From: Misgurnus anguillicaudatus
Taxonomy: Eukaryota > Chordata > Actinopteri > Cypriniformes > Cobitidae
Length of the DNA: 64,000 nucleotides
Reading direction: 5' to 3'
NCBI RefSeq assembly: GCF_027580225.2
Contig: NC_073361.2
Span: 32,319,501-32,383,500 of the forward strand
Part shown: piece by piece, positions 23,391-34,412 of the stretch
How the letters are laid out: the number at the start of each line of letters is the position of its first letter
How positions within the stretch are numbered: the first letter of the stretch is position 1
Translations under genes and position numbers: made by a program
The notes under the pieces: generated by a model
Database searches by the model: none
What the model was told of the DNA's origin: nothing
What the model saw: only the letters and a program-made list of their open reading frames with translations

Positions 23391-24167
23391 TTATCCCAAA
23401 ACATAATCCTTGAACTTGACTGGCTGTTTTAATTCACGACCAACAAGAGTTCTTTTACAGGTCAACTTGTGTGGATGTGATTTAAGAGGAGTTGGGGTAT
23501 CCCGCCCATTTGTCTCAGTCTTGTGGGAGGGAGTATCAGTTAGTTCAATGCTCTCAGGTACAATTTCACTTTCCGGTGTGCCAGTTGTTTCAGGGACACT
23601 CTGAATGTGTCTCCTGTTCTGACGGGAAATAGCACCTCCATCAGTCTGAACAATGTACGACCTGGGTTCTGGAGCTTTCTCAACAACTGTTGCTGGTGTT
23701 TTCCACCCTTTCTCACCATCCAACTTGACTTTGACACTTTGACCTGGAAGTAAATCTGGTAAACTGCGTGCTGAATGTCGTCGGTTGTAAAAGTATTGAT
23801 AGGCCTGTTTAGTATGTTTGTCCCTCCGTTTGACTTCCTCATAGTCGATTGGACCTGGCAGCAGCTGTTTTTTCAGCATTGGAACAGTTGTTCTGATCTG
23901 ACTTCCGATCATAAGTTGAGCTGGACTCATCCCTGTGGCGTTAAGAGGTGTAGAACGGTAGCTCGTCAGTGCTAGCTGTGAATCAGGCTGTCTTAACACC
24001 CGTTTGGCAACACTTCTTTCTGCCACACCATTAGCTTGCGGATAATGTGGGCTAGAAGTAGTGTGAGTAAAATCATAGATCTTGGCAAACTCCACAAACT
24101 CAGAGGCTGTGAACTGTGTAGCGTTGCCTGACACAAGTTCATATGGGATCCCCCATCGAACAAACAT
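23391..24167 (-). pseudogene. Gypsy integrase core and C-terminal domain (fragment)
   Basis: This is the last part of pol. It contains VSGNATQF where active integrases have Asp at the G position (SDN), so the second catalytic acid is lost. SSPHYPQANGVAERS carries the third acid (Glu). A few residues appear deleted just after it. A basic chromatin-binding-like C-terminal region follows, with YNRRHSARSLPDL and a GQSVKVKL block. It is separated from the rest of the integrase by the LINE insertion. Confidence 0.75.
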
Positions 24168-24174
24168 GTTTTTC

Positions 24175-24950
24175 AATTCAATTCAATTCAATTTTATTTA
24201 TATAGCGCTTTTCACAAGTGTTAATTGTTGCAAAGCAGCTTTACATGAGAAGATGTAGAGGAGAACACAGAAAATCAATAGATAATATAAGAAGTAGAGA
24301 AAGCGGTTAAACCGTACAAGCGAGCATATTAATAATGTAACGTATACAGTAAAGTGCTAAGTTAGGCCAAAGTTGGCTGACTCTCCCTGGGACTAAAAAC
24401 CCTCTAGGAAAAAAAACCCAATGGGAAAAATTCCTAGAAGGACAAAAACCCTAGGGAGGAATTAATTTATATTTATATATATATATATATAGAAACGGTA
24501 GGGATAGGAGGCGGGTAAGCGAATTAAACTGGTTTAGCCGGTGGTCGTTGGTCGGGCATCGGCTGGTCATCACGTTGAAGGACAGCTAGTGGATCAGTGA
24601 TGCAATGATCTTCACAGCAACAGGAACTGGGTCTGTTTGTCTCATGGTCCTCGTGGTCGAGGACGAGACAGGGAGAGAAAAACAGAATTCTATTAGCGTA
24701 GGGGCCGTTCGCATGTAATGCAAGTGTCAGACATTATAGTGGTTCAAGTTAGCTCGGTTCCAGGCAGGCTAACTATTGCGGCAATAGTATATTACCCATA
24801 TGAGGTATGTGAGTGCTTTGTTCTAGACAAACTTACTACTGCGGGAAATGTACATTTACTGGACATGTTATGTGAATGCTTTGTTAAAGAAGAATGTCTT
24901 AAGTTTAGATTTAAATTGATCGACTGTGTCTGATACTTGAACATTATTTG
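24175..24950 (-). mobile_element. 5'-truncated LINE 3' end with ATTCA-type tail
   Basis: On the minus strand the element ends AAGCGCTATATAAATAAAAT followed by TTGAA repeats, the usual 3' tail of fish LINE2/RTE-like elements. Near its 5' side a short degraded frame resembles the C-terminus of LINE ORF2 (KSKLKTFFFNKAF). Flanks GTTTTTC at 24168-24174 and 24951-24957 are a target duplication inside the gypsy integrase. A dinucleotide AT run lies at 24474-24491. Confidence 0.7.
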
Positions 24951-24957
24951 GTTTTTC

Positions 24958-25952
24958 AGGTGCATTATTACTTGCTGGTTTGTAATAGCATGCAGATGTG
25001 CAATCTCAATGTCACGAGAAAAATAGTCCACAACTACCAGGTATTTCTTTCCATCCAGTTCACAGATGTCCTCTGCAATCTTTTGCCAAGGACCATCAGG
25101 GAGGGAGGTGACCATTAGGGGTTCTTTCTTTTGTGAAGGTCTGTTGATTTGACAAAACTCACATGTCATCACTGTTTTTATGATATCTCTGCCTATACCC
25201 GGCCACCATACTGACATATTGGCTCTTTCTCTGCATTTAGTAAGACCTTGGTGGCCTGTATGAAGCTGCCGTAACACATCTTGTCTCAGTGAGCCCGGAA
25301 TCACTATCCTGTCCTCATACAGCAAAAGTCCCTCAACTTCAGAGAGGTGAGCTCTAACTGTGTGAAACCCATGAAGTGTGTGTGTCAGTTGACTTGGCCA
25401 GCCTTCATGAATGTACTTACTAACCAGCTGAAGATCTGCATCCTGTTGAGTGGCAATTCTTACAGCATTCAACTTATCGTCAGTTACAGGCCTGGTAGAC
25501 AGTACTGCTTGTATAAACACTTTGACATCACCCTCTGTATCGGACTCGCCTTGATGTGTTATGGGATTCCTGGACAGGGTATCTGCCACTATAAGTTGTT
25601 TACCTGGCACATGCACTGCTCGGACATTGAATCTCATCAGGCGCATTAATAGTCTCTGACATCTTAGAGGAGCTTTATCAATGTCGTAAGTGTTTATTAA
25701 GGGGACCAACGGCTTGTGGTCTGTCTGAAGCTCGAATCTGGCCATACATTGCAGGTACCGTGAGAAGCGTTCACATGCCCATACTCCTGCTAGGCATTCC
25801 TTCTCTATTTGTGAGTAGCGCCGCTCCGTCTCTGTTAAGGTCCGTGAACAAAAAGCAACAGGACTAAATCCATTCTCCTGCTCCTGAAGCAGGGCGGCTC
25901 CAAGGCCATAGCTACTTGCATCCGCGCTGACCACAGTGGTCTTGTTGGCATC
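24958..25952 (-). pseudogene. Gypsy RNase H and N-terminal integrase (fragment)
   Basis: The frame opens at the reverse transcriptase/RNase H join (VVSADASSYGLGAALLQ), continues through IEKECLAGVWACERF and LQTDHKPL, and then the integrase zinc finger (HTGHQG, later CEFCQ). It carries the first catalytic Asp in YLVVVDYFSR. It breaks off at the LINE insertion and resumes at 24167. The reading frame on this piece is open, which suggests the insertions are not extremely old. Confidence 0.8.
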
Positions 25953-26237
25953 GTAGAATGCAGGCCCGTCGCGACAAGGCAAGCAAACCAAGCAATTGCT
26001 TGGGGCCCCGGAATTTTCTAGGGCCCCAAGACAACGACTGGTTGAGAATAAATGCAACGACAAACTGTGTCCCTTTGATAGTCAATGCAATGCTGTAAAG
26101 TGCAATGACACTGTTATTATTGGAATTCCCCTCAAGGGGGCCCCCTCTCAGTACTAGTCGCTGACAACAGACAGCCAGCCAACCAACCAACCATGTGATC
26201 TCTGCTGCCGGCAAAATACAAAACTTAGGCAGTCATC

Positions 26238-27799
26238 ATGAAGCGGATTTATGCTTCTGGAAGCCAGAAAAGAAAGAAGAGAAAGGAAGAGGAGTATAAG
26301 AAAAAACAAGTTAGTGGTAAGTAATAATTTACATTGGATGAAATAGCTCTGTCTTGTGCAAATGATGTAATTTTGCAGCAGGTAGGCAGTAGCAAACATC
26401 TGTTTATGTTAGCTATACCTGCCTGACGGCAAATGCTGCTTGTTATGAACAGTTAGTCAACTTTTTTCTCGAACAAACGGAATATGGTTATATACTGTAA
26501 TATGTTTTTTAACGAGATAAGGAAGACGCAGATCTGTTTCAAAATCGCTGTTGAATTCCATGACGTTGCTGTAGCTTTGTAATAATGAAAGTGCTAATGA
26601 AACGAACTATTCCACACCGTGATAATCTATTTAACAAAATAATGTATTTACCAAATGGGGTTAGGAAAACCACACGATAAATTCTGTGCATCAAACAATA
26701 GCTTGGGAAGTTTTTAAGCATTGGTGGTTGTGAAAGCAGCCGCATCTCTTATACATATCAAAATATGGAAATGCTATTGCTAACATATCTTTTCTGTAAC
26801 ACTTTATAATAACCATCATTAATAGATGGTAAATTGTTAGTTATTTAATCTTTAGTTATTGTCATTTAACTGTTAGCAAACCGATCGTTTTACTTAATAA
26901 ATACTTTGTAAACAATCTATACGTTATTTACCAGAAAGAGGCAGAGGAACATCATTTTTTCATAACTTATGTGCTATAGTGTCAGGATATACAGTAGTGA
27001 CAGTTTATTATGCAAATATGACATAAGTTACCAATGGATTTTGAACAGTTACTTTATTCTGTGTAGCAATGTTTACACTGTTACAAGTACAGTATCAGGA
27101 CAACCCACATGTTTCACTGGTACTGTTTATTAACTATTTAACAAAGTATTATAGTCATTTGTTGCAACTTTGTCTATGTTTATAGACAGTTTACAAACCA
27201 ACTAAGTTAGTAACCCTTAACAAAGTGTTAGGAATATTTGGTCCGTCTATCTATGTAATGTTTATAGATGTTTTAAAATGGTTTCTTAAAGATCTACATG
27301 CATTTTTAATCATTACCCGATACCTAATATATTATATGATAGATATGTGTGTTACAATAAACTGTTAATTTACAACACTACTAATAATTAGTCATTTAAT
27401 TATAATTTCATTGTTTGTTAACAGTAAAAAGACTGTTTGCTAACAGCTAAATGACAATTAAAGATTAATTAACTATCAATTTACCATCTTTATATGATTG
27501 TTATTATAAAGTGTTACCATCTTTTCTTTCTCTCTCAAGGTGCTTTGCTTAAATTTCTCAGCGGACAGGCTCTTCCTAAAGATACATCCACTGATGAAGG
27601 TAGAGTGAATTTCTCTCACTGAGCTGAGCTGTTTATAGTGACCTCTTTCAATATGCAAACAGTGAAATGGTGAAATGTACTTAACAGGTAATTTCAGATT
27701 TTTTTTCTCCAATTATTTTCCCAGCTACACCATCAACGTCATCCTCAACATCAACAGATGCATCACTTCTCAGTGCTGATGTTTCTTCTATAGCACAAG
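26238..27799 (+). pseudogene. N-terminal exons of a hAT transposase (ZMYM1-like type)
   Basis: Exon a (26238-26316) starts MKRIYASGSQKRKKRKEEE and ends at a GTAAGT donor. Exon b (27540-27599) follows a pyrimidine-rich acceptor and encodes ALLKFLSGQALPKDTS. Exon c (27725-27799) encodes a Ser/Thr-rich stretch. The phases fit at both joins. Such a basic N-terminus followed by a FLS block is typical of transposases related to zinc finger MYM-type 1 proteins. The zinc finger and DDE core are absent, so this is a deletion derivative. Confidence 0.65.
26796..27517. mobile_element. MITE with GTAACACTTTATAATAAC ends
   Basis: The left end GTAACACTTTATAATAACCA and the right end GTTATTATAAAGTGTTACC are inverted repeats. 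Internal TAAATTG/CAATTTA and GATGGTAAA/TTTACCATC blocks also pair. It is non-coding and lies in the first intron of the truncated hAT transposase. It is related to the MITE at 47694. Confidence 0.7.
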
Positions 27800-28018
27800 G
27801 TACCACAAGCTCTATAATTATAGCTGATATCATGCCAAGCCCAAAGTTTAAACTGATAAGTGTGTGCTGTCATATTGTTAGAAAAAAAACATTAAACTGT
27901 AAACCTTAAACTGTATGGCTATGCTGTGGTTCCTGTAGGCTTTGCGTGCGTGTGGGGGGGCCTCCATGTCCATTTTGCTTGGGGCCCCCAAATTCTTTCA
28001 AACGGCCCTGGTAGAATG

Positions 28019-28198
28019 CTAACACCAGTGCTGTAGTCAACATGTTCTTGACCTCATTAAATGCCAGCGTCTGTTCCTCACCCCAGACCCAAGATCACTT
28101 TTGTGCTTCAGCAGCTCGGTCATTGGATGAAGAACTGATGAAAGCCAAGGGAGGAATTTACCCAGGTAATTAATCATCCCCAATACCTGTCGCAGTTC
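28019..28198 (-). pseudogene. Gypsy reverse transcriptase thumb/connection (fragment)
   Basis: The minus strand gives ELRQVLGMINYLGKFLP and continues to a tether that joins directly to the RNase H piece at 25952 once the hAT is skipped. Upstream it joins the main gag-pol frame at 28964 once the solo LTR is skipped. Confidence 0.7.
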
Positions 28199-28202
28199 CG
28201 TC

Positions 28203-28959
28203 TGTAGGATTAAAAATATAGGAATTCATTACTTCGTCACAACCCCCTTTTCCATACTGTACCATCTGGATTCCTGTGCCTACTGATAGTGATAACAGAC
28301 TATTGTCACAGCTGTTTATTCAATACAGTGGGGGTTAAAGGTGTGGTCTTCTGATTGGTCAGTTTGAATGATGTTAGGTTTAGTCACATGGTCAAGGGAT
28401 TGAGAATAAAGGTCTTGGTTTTCATGAGATCTGGGCTTTTGCCTTTTGGCATTTGCCATTTGCTTTCTGCCCTCTGCTTTTCTTCTTTACCTGAGTTCTT
28501 GGGTTTAGGCCTTTAGGCCTACATTCCAGTTCTTAATGGTGATTCTCTTTCTTCTAAACTTTATTTCTTTCTCTATCTTATCAGGTAATATCTCACATAC
28601 ATTGGAAACAGTTAATTGTTTGTATTAAGTACCATTTCATGCATCTAAAGTGTAACCATTTCAATTGTAACTTTAAGTCAGTGCTGTTATTAAACCTTTT
28701 CATTTACCAATCTGTTGTTTAGTTTTGATTTAGTGTTAATACTTAAACGCTACATATTGCAATTCAATATATTTATATTCTAGCAATGCTCTCCCACATA
28801 TTTTGCTATTATAACTGCACTTATTTCCGTCGTTGGTATAGGTTGCAGAAGGGTAATAATTGACCAGAAATACACAGTTTATAATATCTTGCTGTTAACA
28901 TTTCTCAGTCATTTCGGTGTTCCTACAGACTGAACCACTGTAGTGAATCCACCCTTACA
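28203..28959. mobile_element. Solo LTR inserted in gypsy pol
   Basis: The 757-bp segment starts TGTAGGATTAAA and ends CCACCCTTACA, i.e. TG...CA. It is flanked by CGTC at 28199-28202 and 28960-28963, a 4-bp target duplication. It has no internal coding. It interrupts the reverse transcriptase between NLT and ELRQ. The orientation of the LTR is not certain. Confidence 0.75.
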
Positions 28960-28963
28960 CGTC

Positions 28964-30882
28964 AGATTCTTTGGGCAGGGGAGCTCAGTTATAGCCCTTA
29001 CTTTATTTGTGTCTGGTCGGATTCCATCCTTTCCAATGATGTGTCCAAAGTATTGGATCTCAGATTTACCAAAATGACACTTGTCTCTGTTCAATTTTAA
29101 ACCAGATTCTCTGATAGTCTTTAAAACTACCTCGAGGTTGCGATCATGTTCATCCTTGTTCCTGCAGAACACAAGTATGTCCATCACTGCTACTGTGCCA
29201 ATATGATCTTTGAGAAGAGTGGTCATTTCTCTCTGAAATATCTCGGGAGCTGAAGTAATCCCGAAAGGTAATCTTTGAAAACAGAAGCGGCCAACTGGTG
29301 TGATGAAGGTGGTAAGTTTTCTGCAGCTTTCGTCCAATGGTATCTGCCAGAAACCACTCGACGCGTCTAACGTGGAGAATACAGTTGCACCAGACAGCTG
29401 TGGTGCAATGTCCTCAAGAGTAGGCAGAATAAATCTCTCATGCTTTACTGCTTCATTTAGTTTCTTTAGATCAACACAAATTCTCACCTTTCCATTCTTC
29501 TTAATCACAGGCACAATAGGAGCACACCAGTCAGTTGCTTCAGTGACCCCTGATATTATCCCTGACTTAAGCATCCGCTGCAATTCTTCTTTCACTTTTG
29601 GCAGCAATGGAAAGGGAATTCGCTGAGGTGCAGAGAGGCTGTATGGTTTGGCATCCTGTCTGAGCTCAATTTTGATTGGTTCACAATTTAAAACTCCAAA
29701 CTCTCCAAAAACATCATCATCAGTAGTAATGCCATCTACTCTACTCACTAGGTTCATTTCACATGCAGTTTTACGGCTAAGAAGGTTATTGGTGTATGGG
29801 CCTTTGAGAACATACGTCCAAAAACTAATGCTTTGACCTTTTCTTTCCGTGCATGCCACAAATTTACCTATGCAGTCCAGTTTGCCACCCGGACTCCTGA
29901 TGTCTGCTGATGTTTTGGTAAGTTGAGGGCGGTGAGGTAGTTTTAAGAAAGTTTGCTCAGACATTACCGTGATATCAGCTCCAGTATCAATCTTGAACTT
30001 TACCGTTGTGCCATTCATAGGTAGTCTCACATGCCACTCGTCCTCATTACCAGTATCAGAAACTGATCCCAGAAACGATGTTTCGTTTGCTTCAGCCTCC
30101 TGTCTGTCGCTGGTTACTTCCTTAACAGTCTTTGTTTTACACGCAATTTCAAAATGTCCCGTTTTGTTACACTTACGGCATCGTTTGCCTCGTGCCGGAC
30201 ACGCCCAGCGGTCATGTATGCATGCACATCGTGAACAGGTTTCATTATTACTTCCATCTCTTTGTTTGGTATTTGGATTACTTCCTTTATGTTTGTTGAA
30301 TTGTTTTGAGTGCTTAAACTTACGTCGCACTTCGTTGACATCACTTGCACTTCTCATATCAGCACTTTGCATTTTAATGAGTTCTGACTGGCGAGCAATC
30401 TGTATCGCTTTCTCGAGCGTCAAATCTGGCTCAAGTTGCAGCTTTTCAGATACGTTGCTATCCGCTATTCCAATCACGATGCGATCGCGAATCTGCTCAT
30501 CTCTAGTAGCCCCGAAGTCACAAAACTCTGCCAGCTCGTATAAACTCCTGACAAATGCTTCTACACTTTTGCCGCTTTTCTGGTCTCTCCTGTGAAAGCA
30601 TGCGCGGTCGTGAATCAAGTTGCGTTTGGGCACAAAATGTTCATCAAACTTTTTAAGCATTGCATTGTAATAATCATTTTCCTCCTCCGCGGAAAATGTA
30701 AACGTGCTGAATATAGGTTCTGCCAGTTTGCCCATAGCATAAAGTAATGAGTTCACCTGGACATCATCGTCTTCCTTGTCGAGTTTAGTTGCAATCCTGA
30801 ACCATGCAAAACGCTGTCTCCATGCCGGCCAACTTGCTGGCTGTGCAAAATCAAAGGATTCAGGAGCGTGAAACTTCGACAT
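28964..30882 (-). pseudogene. Gypsy gag-protease-reverse transcriptase frame
   Basis: This is a single minus-strand frame of about 640 residues from MSKFHAPESFDF. In order it carries the gag core, two CCHC-like zinc knuckles (CSRCACIHDRWAC and CRKCNKTGHFEIAC), the aspartic protease site IDTGADITV, then reverse transcriptase with STLDASSGFWQIPLDE and LPFGITSAPEIFQ. The catalytic box reads AVMDILVF, so one Asp of the usual MDD is missing, which should abolish polymerisation. The frame leaves the family pattern at the solo LTR boundary. A start seven codons upstream (30903) is possible. Confidence 0.85.
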
Positions 30883-30936
30883 TTTCCTTCCGTTTTCTTT
30901 CACAGATTAGAGGAGTGCGCGACGAACGTAAACTTC

Positions 30937-31120
30937 TGACAGCATGTCATGATACAAAAAGGATGGCACTCTTACGAACTCAAATATAAGCTTTATTAAG
31001 AACTCCGGCAGATAGCAGTTCACCTCGTGTCATGTCTATTACATACAGCGTGACCCGGATGGTTGCCTAGCAACCCTTGACCCGAGCACTTAACAGCCAA
31101 TAATAAAGCATTACGTCACA
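30937..31120 (-). repeat. Probable 5' LTR of the gypsy element
   Basis: The segment is bounded TGACAG...GTCACA on the plus strand (TG...CA on either strand). On the minus strand it contains AATAAAGC near its middle, consistent with a poly(A) signal. It lies immediately upstream of gag. The short length of 184 bp and the lack of a recognised partner keep this provisional. Confidence 0.45.
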
Positions 31121-31625
31121 CAGGGGTTAAAGGAAAAATAAATCGTGAGCCTGAACTTTTTTGTCGGGTTGCGAGGGTGGACACATACGCAGGGTTTTTT
31201 GGCAAACAAAAAATAACATTATTTGAAAATGATTTTCCCTTTCATTATCAACATAATATAATGTTAATAACAAATAATTCAAAAAATAATTATTTCATTT
31301 TGGATGTTAATAGAAAGAATATGGCATCCAGGTGCACGTCACACATAGTTATAAATCTTTTGAATTCTTCAAAGTAAAATCTATTACAATATTGACAGTA
31401 ATAATTCAATTAGAACATCAAGATTTTTGTCAAAATCATGCAGTCCTACTAGGAAATTAATATAAAGTACAATAAGAAAATATACAAAGACAGTGTATTA
31501 GAGAAAACTACTGTTGAGTTCAATTAACAACAACAAAAACATTACAATGCTGCAAGATCTGGATAATGGAAAATATATAAAACAGAAAATACACAAATAG
31601 TTACAGAAAACTGCTGTTCAATTAA
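31121..31625. other. AT-rich DNA, no gene seen
   Basis: I see nothing recognisable between the gypsy LTR and the TTAA MITE. Confidence 0.4.
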
Positions 31626-32064
31626 AGGAATATTCCATTTTCTTAAAAGAACGGTCCTCTTTCAACACACTTGTAAACACTGGGGCGGAGTTTCGCGTTT
31701 GTCCTCTGTGACCTCTTGACGTCATGACGTATAGCGTGAGGTCACGAGAAGTTGTGGTTTAAAAGTGTATATTTGTTATTTTTTTATTGTCAAAATGACA
31801 ATCGTTTCGCTAGATAAGACGCTTATTCCTCGTTTGGGATTGTTTATAGTCCTTTGAAACTCAGTTGAAAAAAACTGTTAAGTGTTGAGTTAAGTATTAA
31901 ATGTTGGGTTCTATTAAAGTCCATTAAAATGAGAAAAATCCTGCAATGTTTTCCTCAAAAAACATAATTTCTTCTGGACTGAACAAAGAAAGACATCAAC
32001 ATTTTGGATGACATGGTGGTGAATAAATAATCTGGATTTTTTTTTAGGAAAATGGACTATTTCT
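31626..32064. mobile_element. TTAA-flanked MITE
   Basis: TTAA lies directly outside both ends (31622-31625 and 32065-32068). The ends AGGAATATTCCATTTTCTTA and (read inward from the right) AGAAATAGTCCATTTTCCTA are inverted repeats. The interior block AGAAAGACATCAACATTTTG belongs to a very common fish repeat. Confidence 0.7.
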
Positions 32065-32103
32065 TTAACAAAAACAAAAAAACAACAACATTCATTGTAA
32101 GCT

Positions 32104-32893
32104 TCAGCTTAACAGAAGCTTTATTTTTTTCTTTCTTTTTTGCTTGGGTTTTGAGTCATCAGAACTCTGATGACGTGTTTTCAACATATTTGCAGATGCA
32201 ATTGGTGAGGCTGGTGGAGTAGAGATAGGGGAGGCATAAAAGAGAGGAAAGAAACTGGCTGGACCAGAGATGGAAGTTAGTGGCCCAGAGAAGGTAGTGG
32301 CTGGCTGACTGAGACGAGGGTGGTTTTCTGGCTGTCCTAGATGAGGTGGTGGCTGTCCCAAAAGAGGGAAGTTGTTTGATTGTTCCAGGGAAGGTAGAGG
32401 CTGGCTGAGAAGAGAGATGTTTTCTGTCTGGCCCAGATGAGATGGTGGCTGTCCAAAAAAAGGGAGGTAATTTGACTGTCCTGGAGGAGATATATGTGGC
32501 ATTTGATGGTTCATCGGAGCAGCCTTTGGCTGGCCTTTTGGTTTTTCTGGCCTGTTGCACTAGTTTGTTTGCTACATCCGATGACAGTATCTTTGTTGCC
32601 TCACTTATCCTTTTCTACTATAATGCCTGTTCTCTCTCCTTCTTTTTTTGTAAGTGTAATTGGTAGATCTGGTATGATGACAGGCAGGACCGCCTCAAAG
32701 GCTGGTCTTTGGTGATAGTTAAGGCTGTCCAGTCCCTGACTTTCATTATGGACTTCACAACTGCAAGGTTCTCATAAGTTTCCACATTCAAGGAGCACCT
32801 GTCGTCCATTAAATTGAACGTTCCCTCTACCAGGGGGCCTGTGAAAATAGAAAGAATGGCTTTAACCAGCTTAAAAAGGGTGAAATACCTCAC
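32104..32893 (-). pseudogene. Broken gene fragment: transposase-like domain plus Pro-rich repeats
   Basis: The minus strand first encodes TGPLVEGTFNLMDD and YENLAVVKS, a pattern resembling the C-terminal dimerisation region of some fish transposase-like proteins. Two adjacent stops (TAG TAG near 32616) follow, after which the same frame continues sensibly (KRISEATKILSSDVANKL). The tail, in another frame, is a proline-rich run with repeats of the type LGQPPPHLGQPEN and LSQP, ending in a basic KQKRKKKIK stretch. Stops plus a frame change say it is a pseudogene. I do not recognise the exact family. Confidence 0.45.
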
Positions 32894-33061
32894 ACCTCTC
32901 TCTGAGTCAGAGCAGTGAGGTGATTGTTTTGTTGTCCAGGGGTATATTTTGAGTAGGAACTGAGCCTACTCATTTGTACTAAAAACAAGACAAAAATACC
33001 AAGTAAGAAAGTCATTGTTTGCAGTCAAAGGAGTGGTGGGAACCTTGGGCATGGCTACATT

Positions 33062-33588
33062 CAACATGATCTCACGAAGTTCCGTGGGATAGTCATGGAA
33101 TTTTTTGCTCATTTTTCCGTGGCATTCTCACGGATCTCCTCATATTTCCGTGGCCCTGACACAGACTTTCTTTTCCGTGGCATTCTCACGGATTGGTTAC
33201 TCAACTGTTTTTTCCTATTTTCAAACCATTGTCGCTTCGGTTTAGGGTTAGATTTGGTGTTTGCGTTAGTATTTCACTTTAAGTATTGGTTTATACTATT
33301 TTTTTGATGTATTCTTTTATATTTTCTAAACTTTAATCAATTGTCGCCTGGGGTTGGGGTTAGAGTTGGGTTTGGGTAGGGATGGCATTTTATGTAAATC
33401 TAACCCTAAACCGAAGCGACAATGGTAAGAAAATAGGACAAAACAGTTGAGTAACCAATCCGTGAGAATGCCACGGAAAAGAAAGTCCGTGGCAGGGCCA
33501 CGGAAATATGAGGAGATCCGTGAGAATGCCACGGAAAAATGAGCAAAAAATTCAGTGACTATGCCACGGAAATTCGTGAGATCAGGTT
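33062..33588. mobile_element. Mutator-like MITE, copy 2, complete
   Basis: The ends CAACATGATCTCACGAAG and (read inward from the right) AACCTGATCTCACGAATTTC are inverted repeats. A perfect 9-bp direct repeat GGCTACATT flanks it (33053-33061 and 33589-33597), the size made by Mutator-like elements. Many TCCGTGG/CCACGGA and TGTCGCTTCGG/CCGAAGCGACA pairs let it fold into a long hairpin. Confidence 0.75.
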
Positions 33589-33597
33589 GGCTACATT

Positions 33598-34412
33598 ATA
33601 CTAGAAACAGCAGGTCCAAACTGAAGGCAAGAATCATCAACCAAAATGCATGTAGGGCCCTTATCCTCTTAACAGAGGCCAATGCCACCAGGGTCAGAGT
33701 TTTAATTGTGAGAAAGTTCAGACTCACTGACTGCAGAGGCTTGAAAGGAGTGGCCTGCAGGGCTTTCAGCACCATGGACAGGTCCCAAGGAGCAATAGAG
33801 GGGGGCGGCGAGGGGTTTTGCCATCGCGCGCCCCTTAAAAACCTAATAACCAAGTCGTTATTTCAGCAAATAAGCGTGTCTCGTAGACGCTGCTCCCGTC
33901 CATGTGAGGACCACACGTGGAGATTCCACAGCTCGGGGGCGGGTGCCATAAAGTTCCCCCTCCTTGAGAAAGAAGGTCCTTCCTCAGGGGAATCTGCCAT
34001 GGGGCTGTTGCGAGGAGCATGAGTTCAGGGAACCAGTTCCTGGTGGGCCAATTAGTAGCAACCTGTAATATGGGAGAAAGACATGAGGGGGGCGACAGAT
34101 ACTGAAGGCGTCATAGAACACGAGCCAACCGTCTCCATCTGAACCGCTGCTTGCTGCAGATCAGTGCTGAGAGTCTGAGGATGTACCTGCCAAACCAATT
34201 CAGTACTGTGATGCAGAGAACATCCTTCCGGAGCTTTGCCACCGCACCTTTAACAGGGCTCAGCAACAGAAGGGGGGGCCTTCCCAGAGGAACGTAACCC
34301 GACTAAGCAGATCCGTCAGGGGTCATGCTCTCACAGTGATAACATGAACCCCCCACAAACGCCGCCTCAGCGTGCTGCTGAATGCCCAAGCACAAGAGAC
34401 AGAGATTGTGAC
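33598..34412 (-). pseudogene. DIRS gag/pol remnant
   Basis: On the minus strand, reading away from the hAT boundary, a gag Cys motif (CLLCLGIQQHAEAAF, then CYHCES) is followed after a gap by the pol 3' part: NWFPELMLLATAPW, IPLRKDLLSQGGGTLW and a run ending IAPWDLSMVLKALQ. These match the arrangement in the fuller DIRS copy at 40340-40830. Several frame changes and stops are present. The jump from gag to late pol shows a large internal deletion. Confidence 0.6.

Larger units (their letters stand above)
25961..28010 (+). mobile_element. hAT element, internally deleted, in gypsy pol
   Basis: The termini CAGGCCCGTC and (read inward from the right) CAGGGCCGTT are imperfect inverted repeats. An exact 8-bp duplication GTAGAATG flanks it (25953-25960 and 28011-28018). 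The plus strand retains the first three exons of a hAT transposase in phase, but the catalytic exons are missing. A separate MITE lies at 26796-27517. Confidence 0.85.
23391..31120 (-). mobile_element. Ty3/gypsy retrotransposon, inactivated by three insertions
   Basis: Read on the minus strand the order is LTR (30937-31120), gag and protease, reverse transcriptase, RNase H, and integrase to a stop at 23391. Gag and pol share one frame, as in the Mag/K02A2.6-like group. The coding sequence is broken by a 757-bp solo LTR (28203), a 2050-bp hAT (25961) and a 776-bp LINE tail (24175), each with its own target duplication. When these are skipped, the protein reads on across every junction. No 3' LTR is recognisable left of 23391. 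Catalytic residues are also damaged. Confidence 0.85.

Noticed and set aside
29969..30595. 208-codon plus-strand open frame
   Set aside because: It lies antisense to the gypsy gag frame and has no motif; the minus strand carries zinc knuckles and the protease site.
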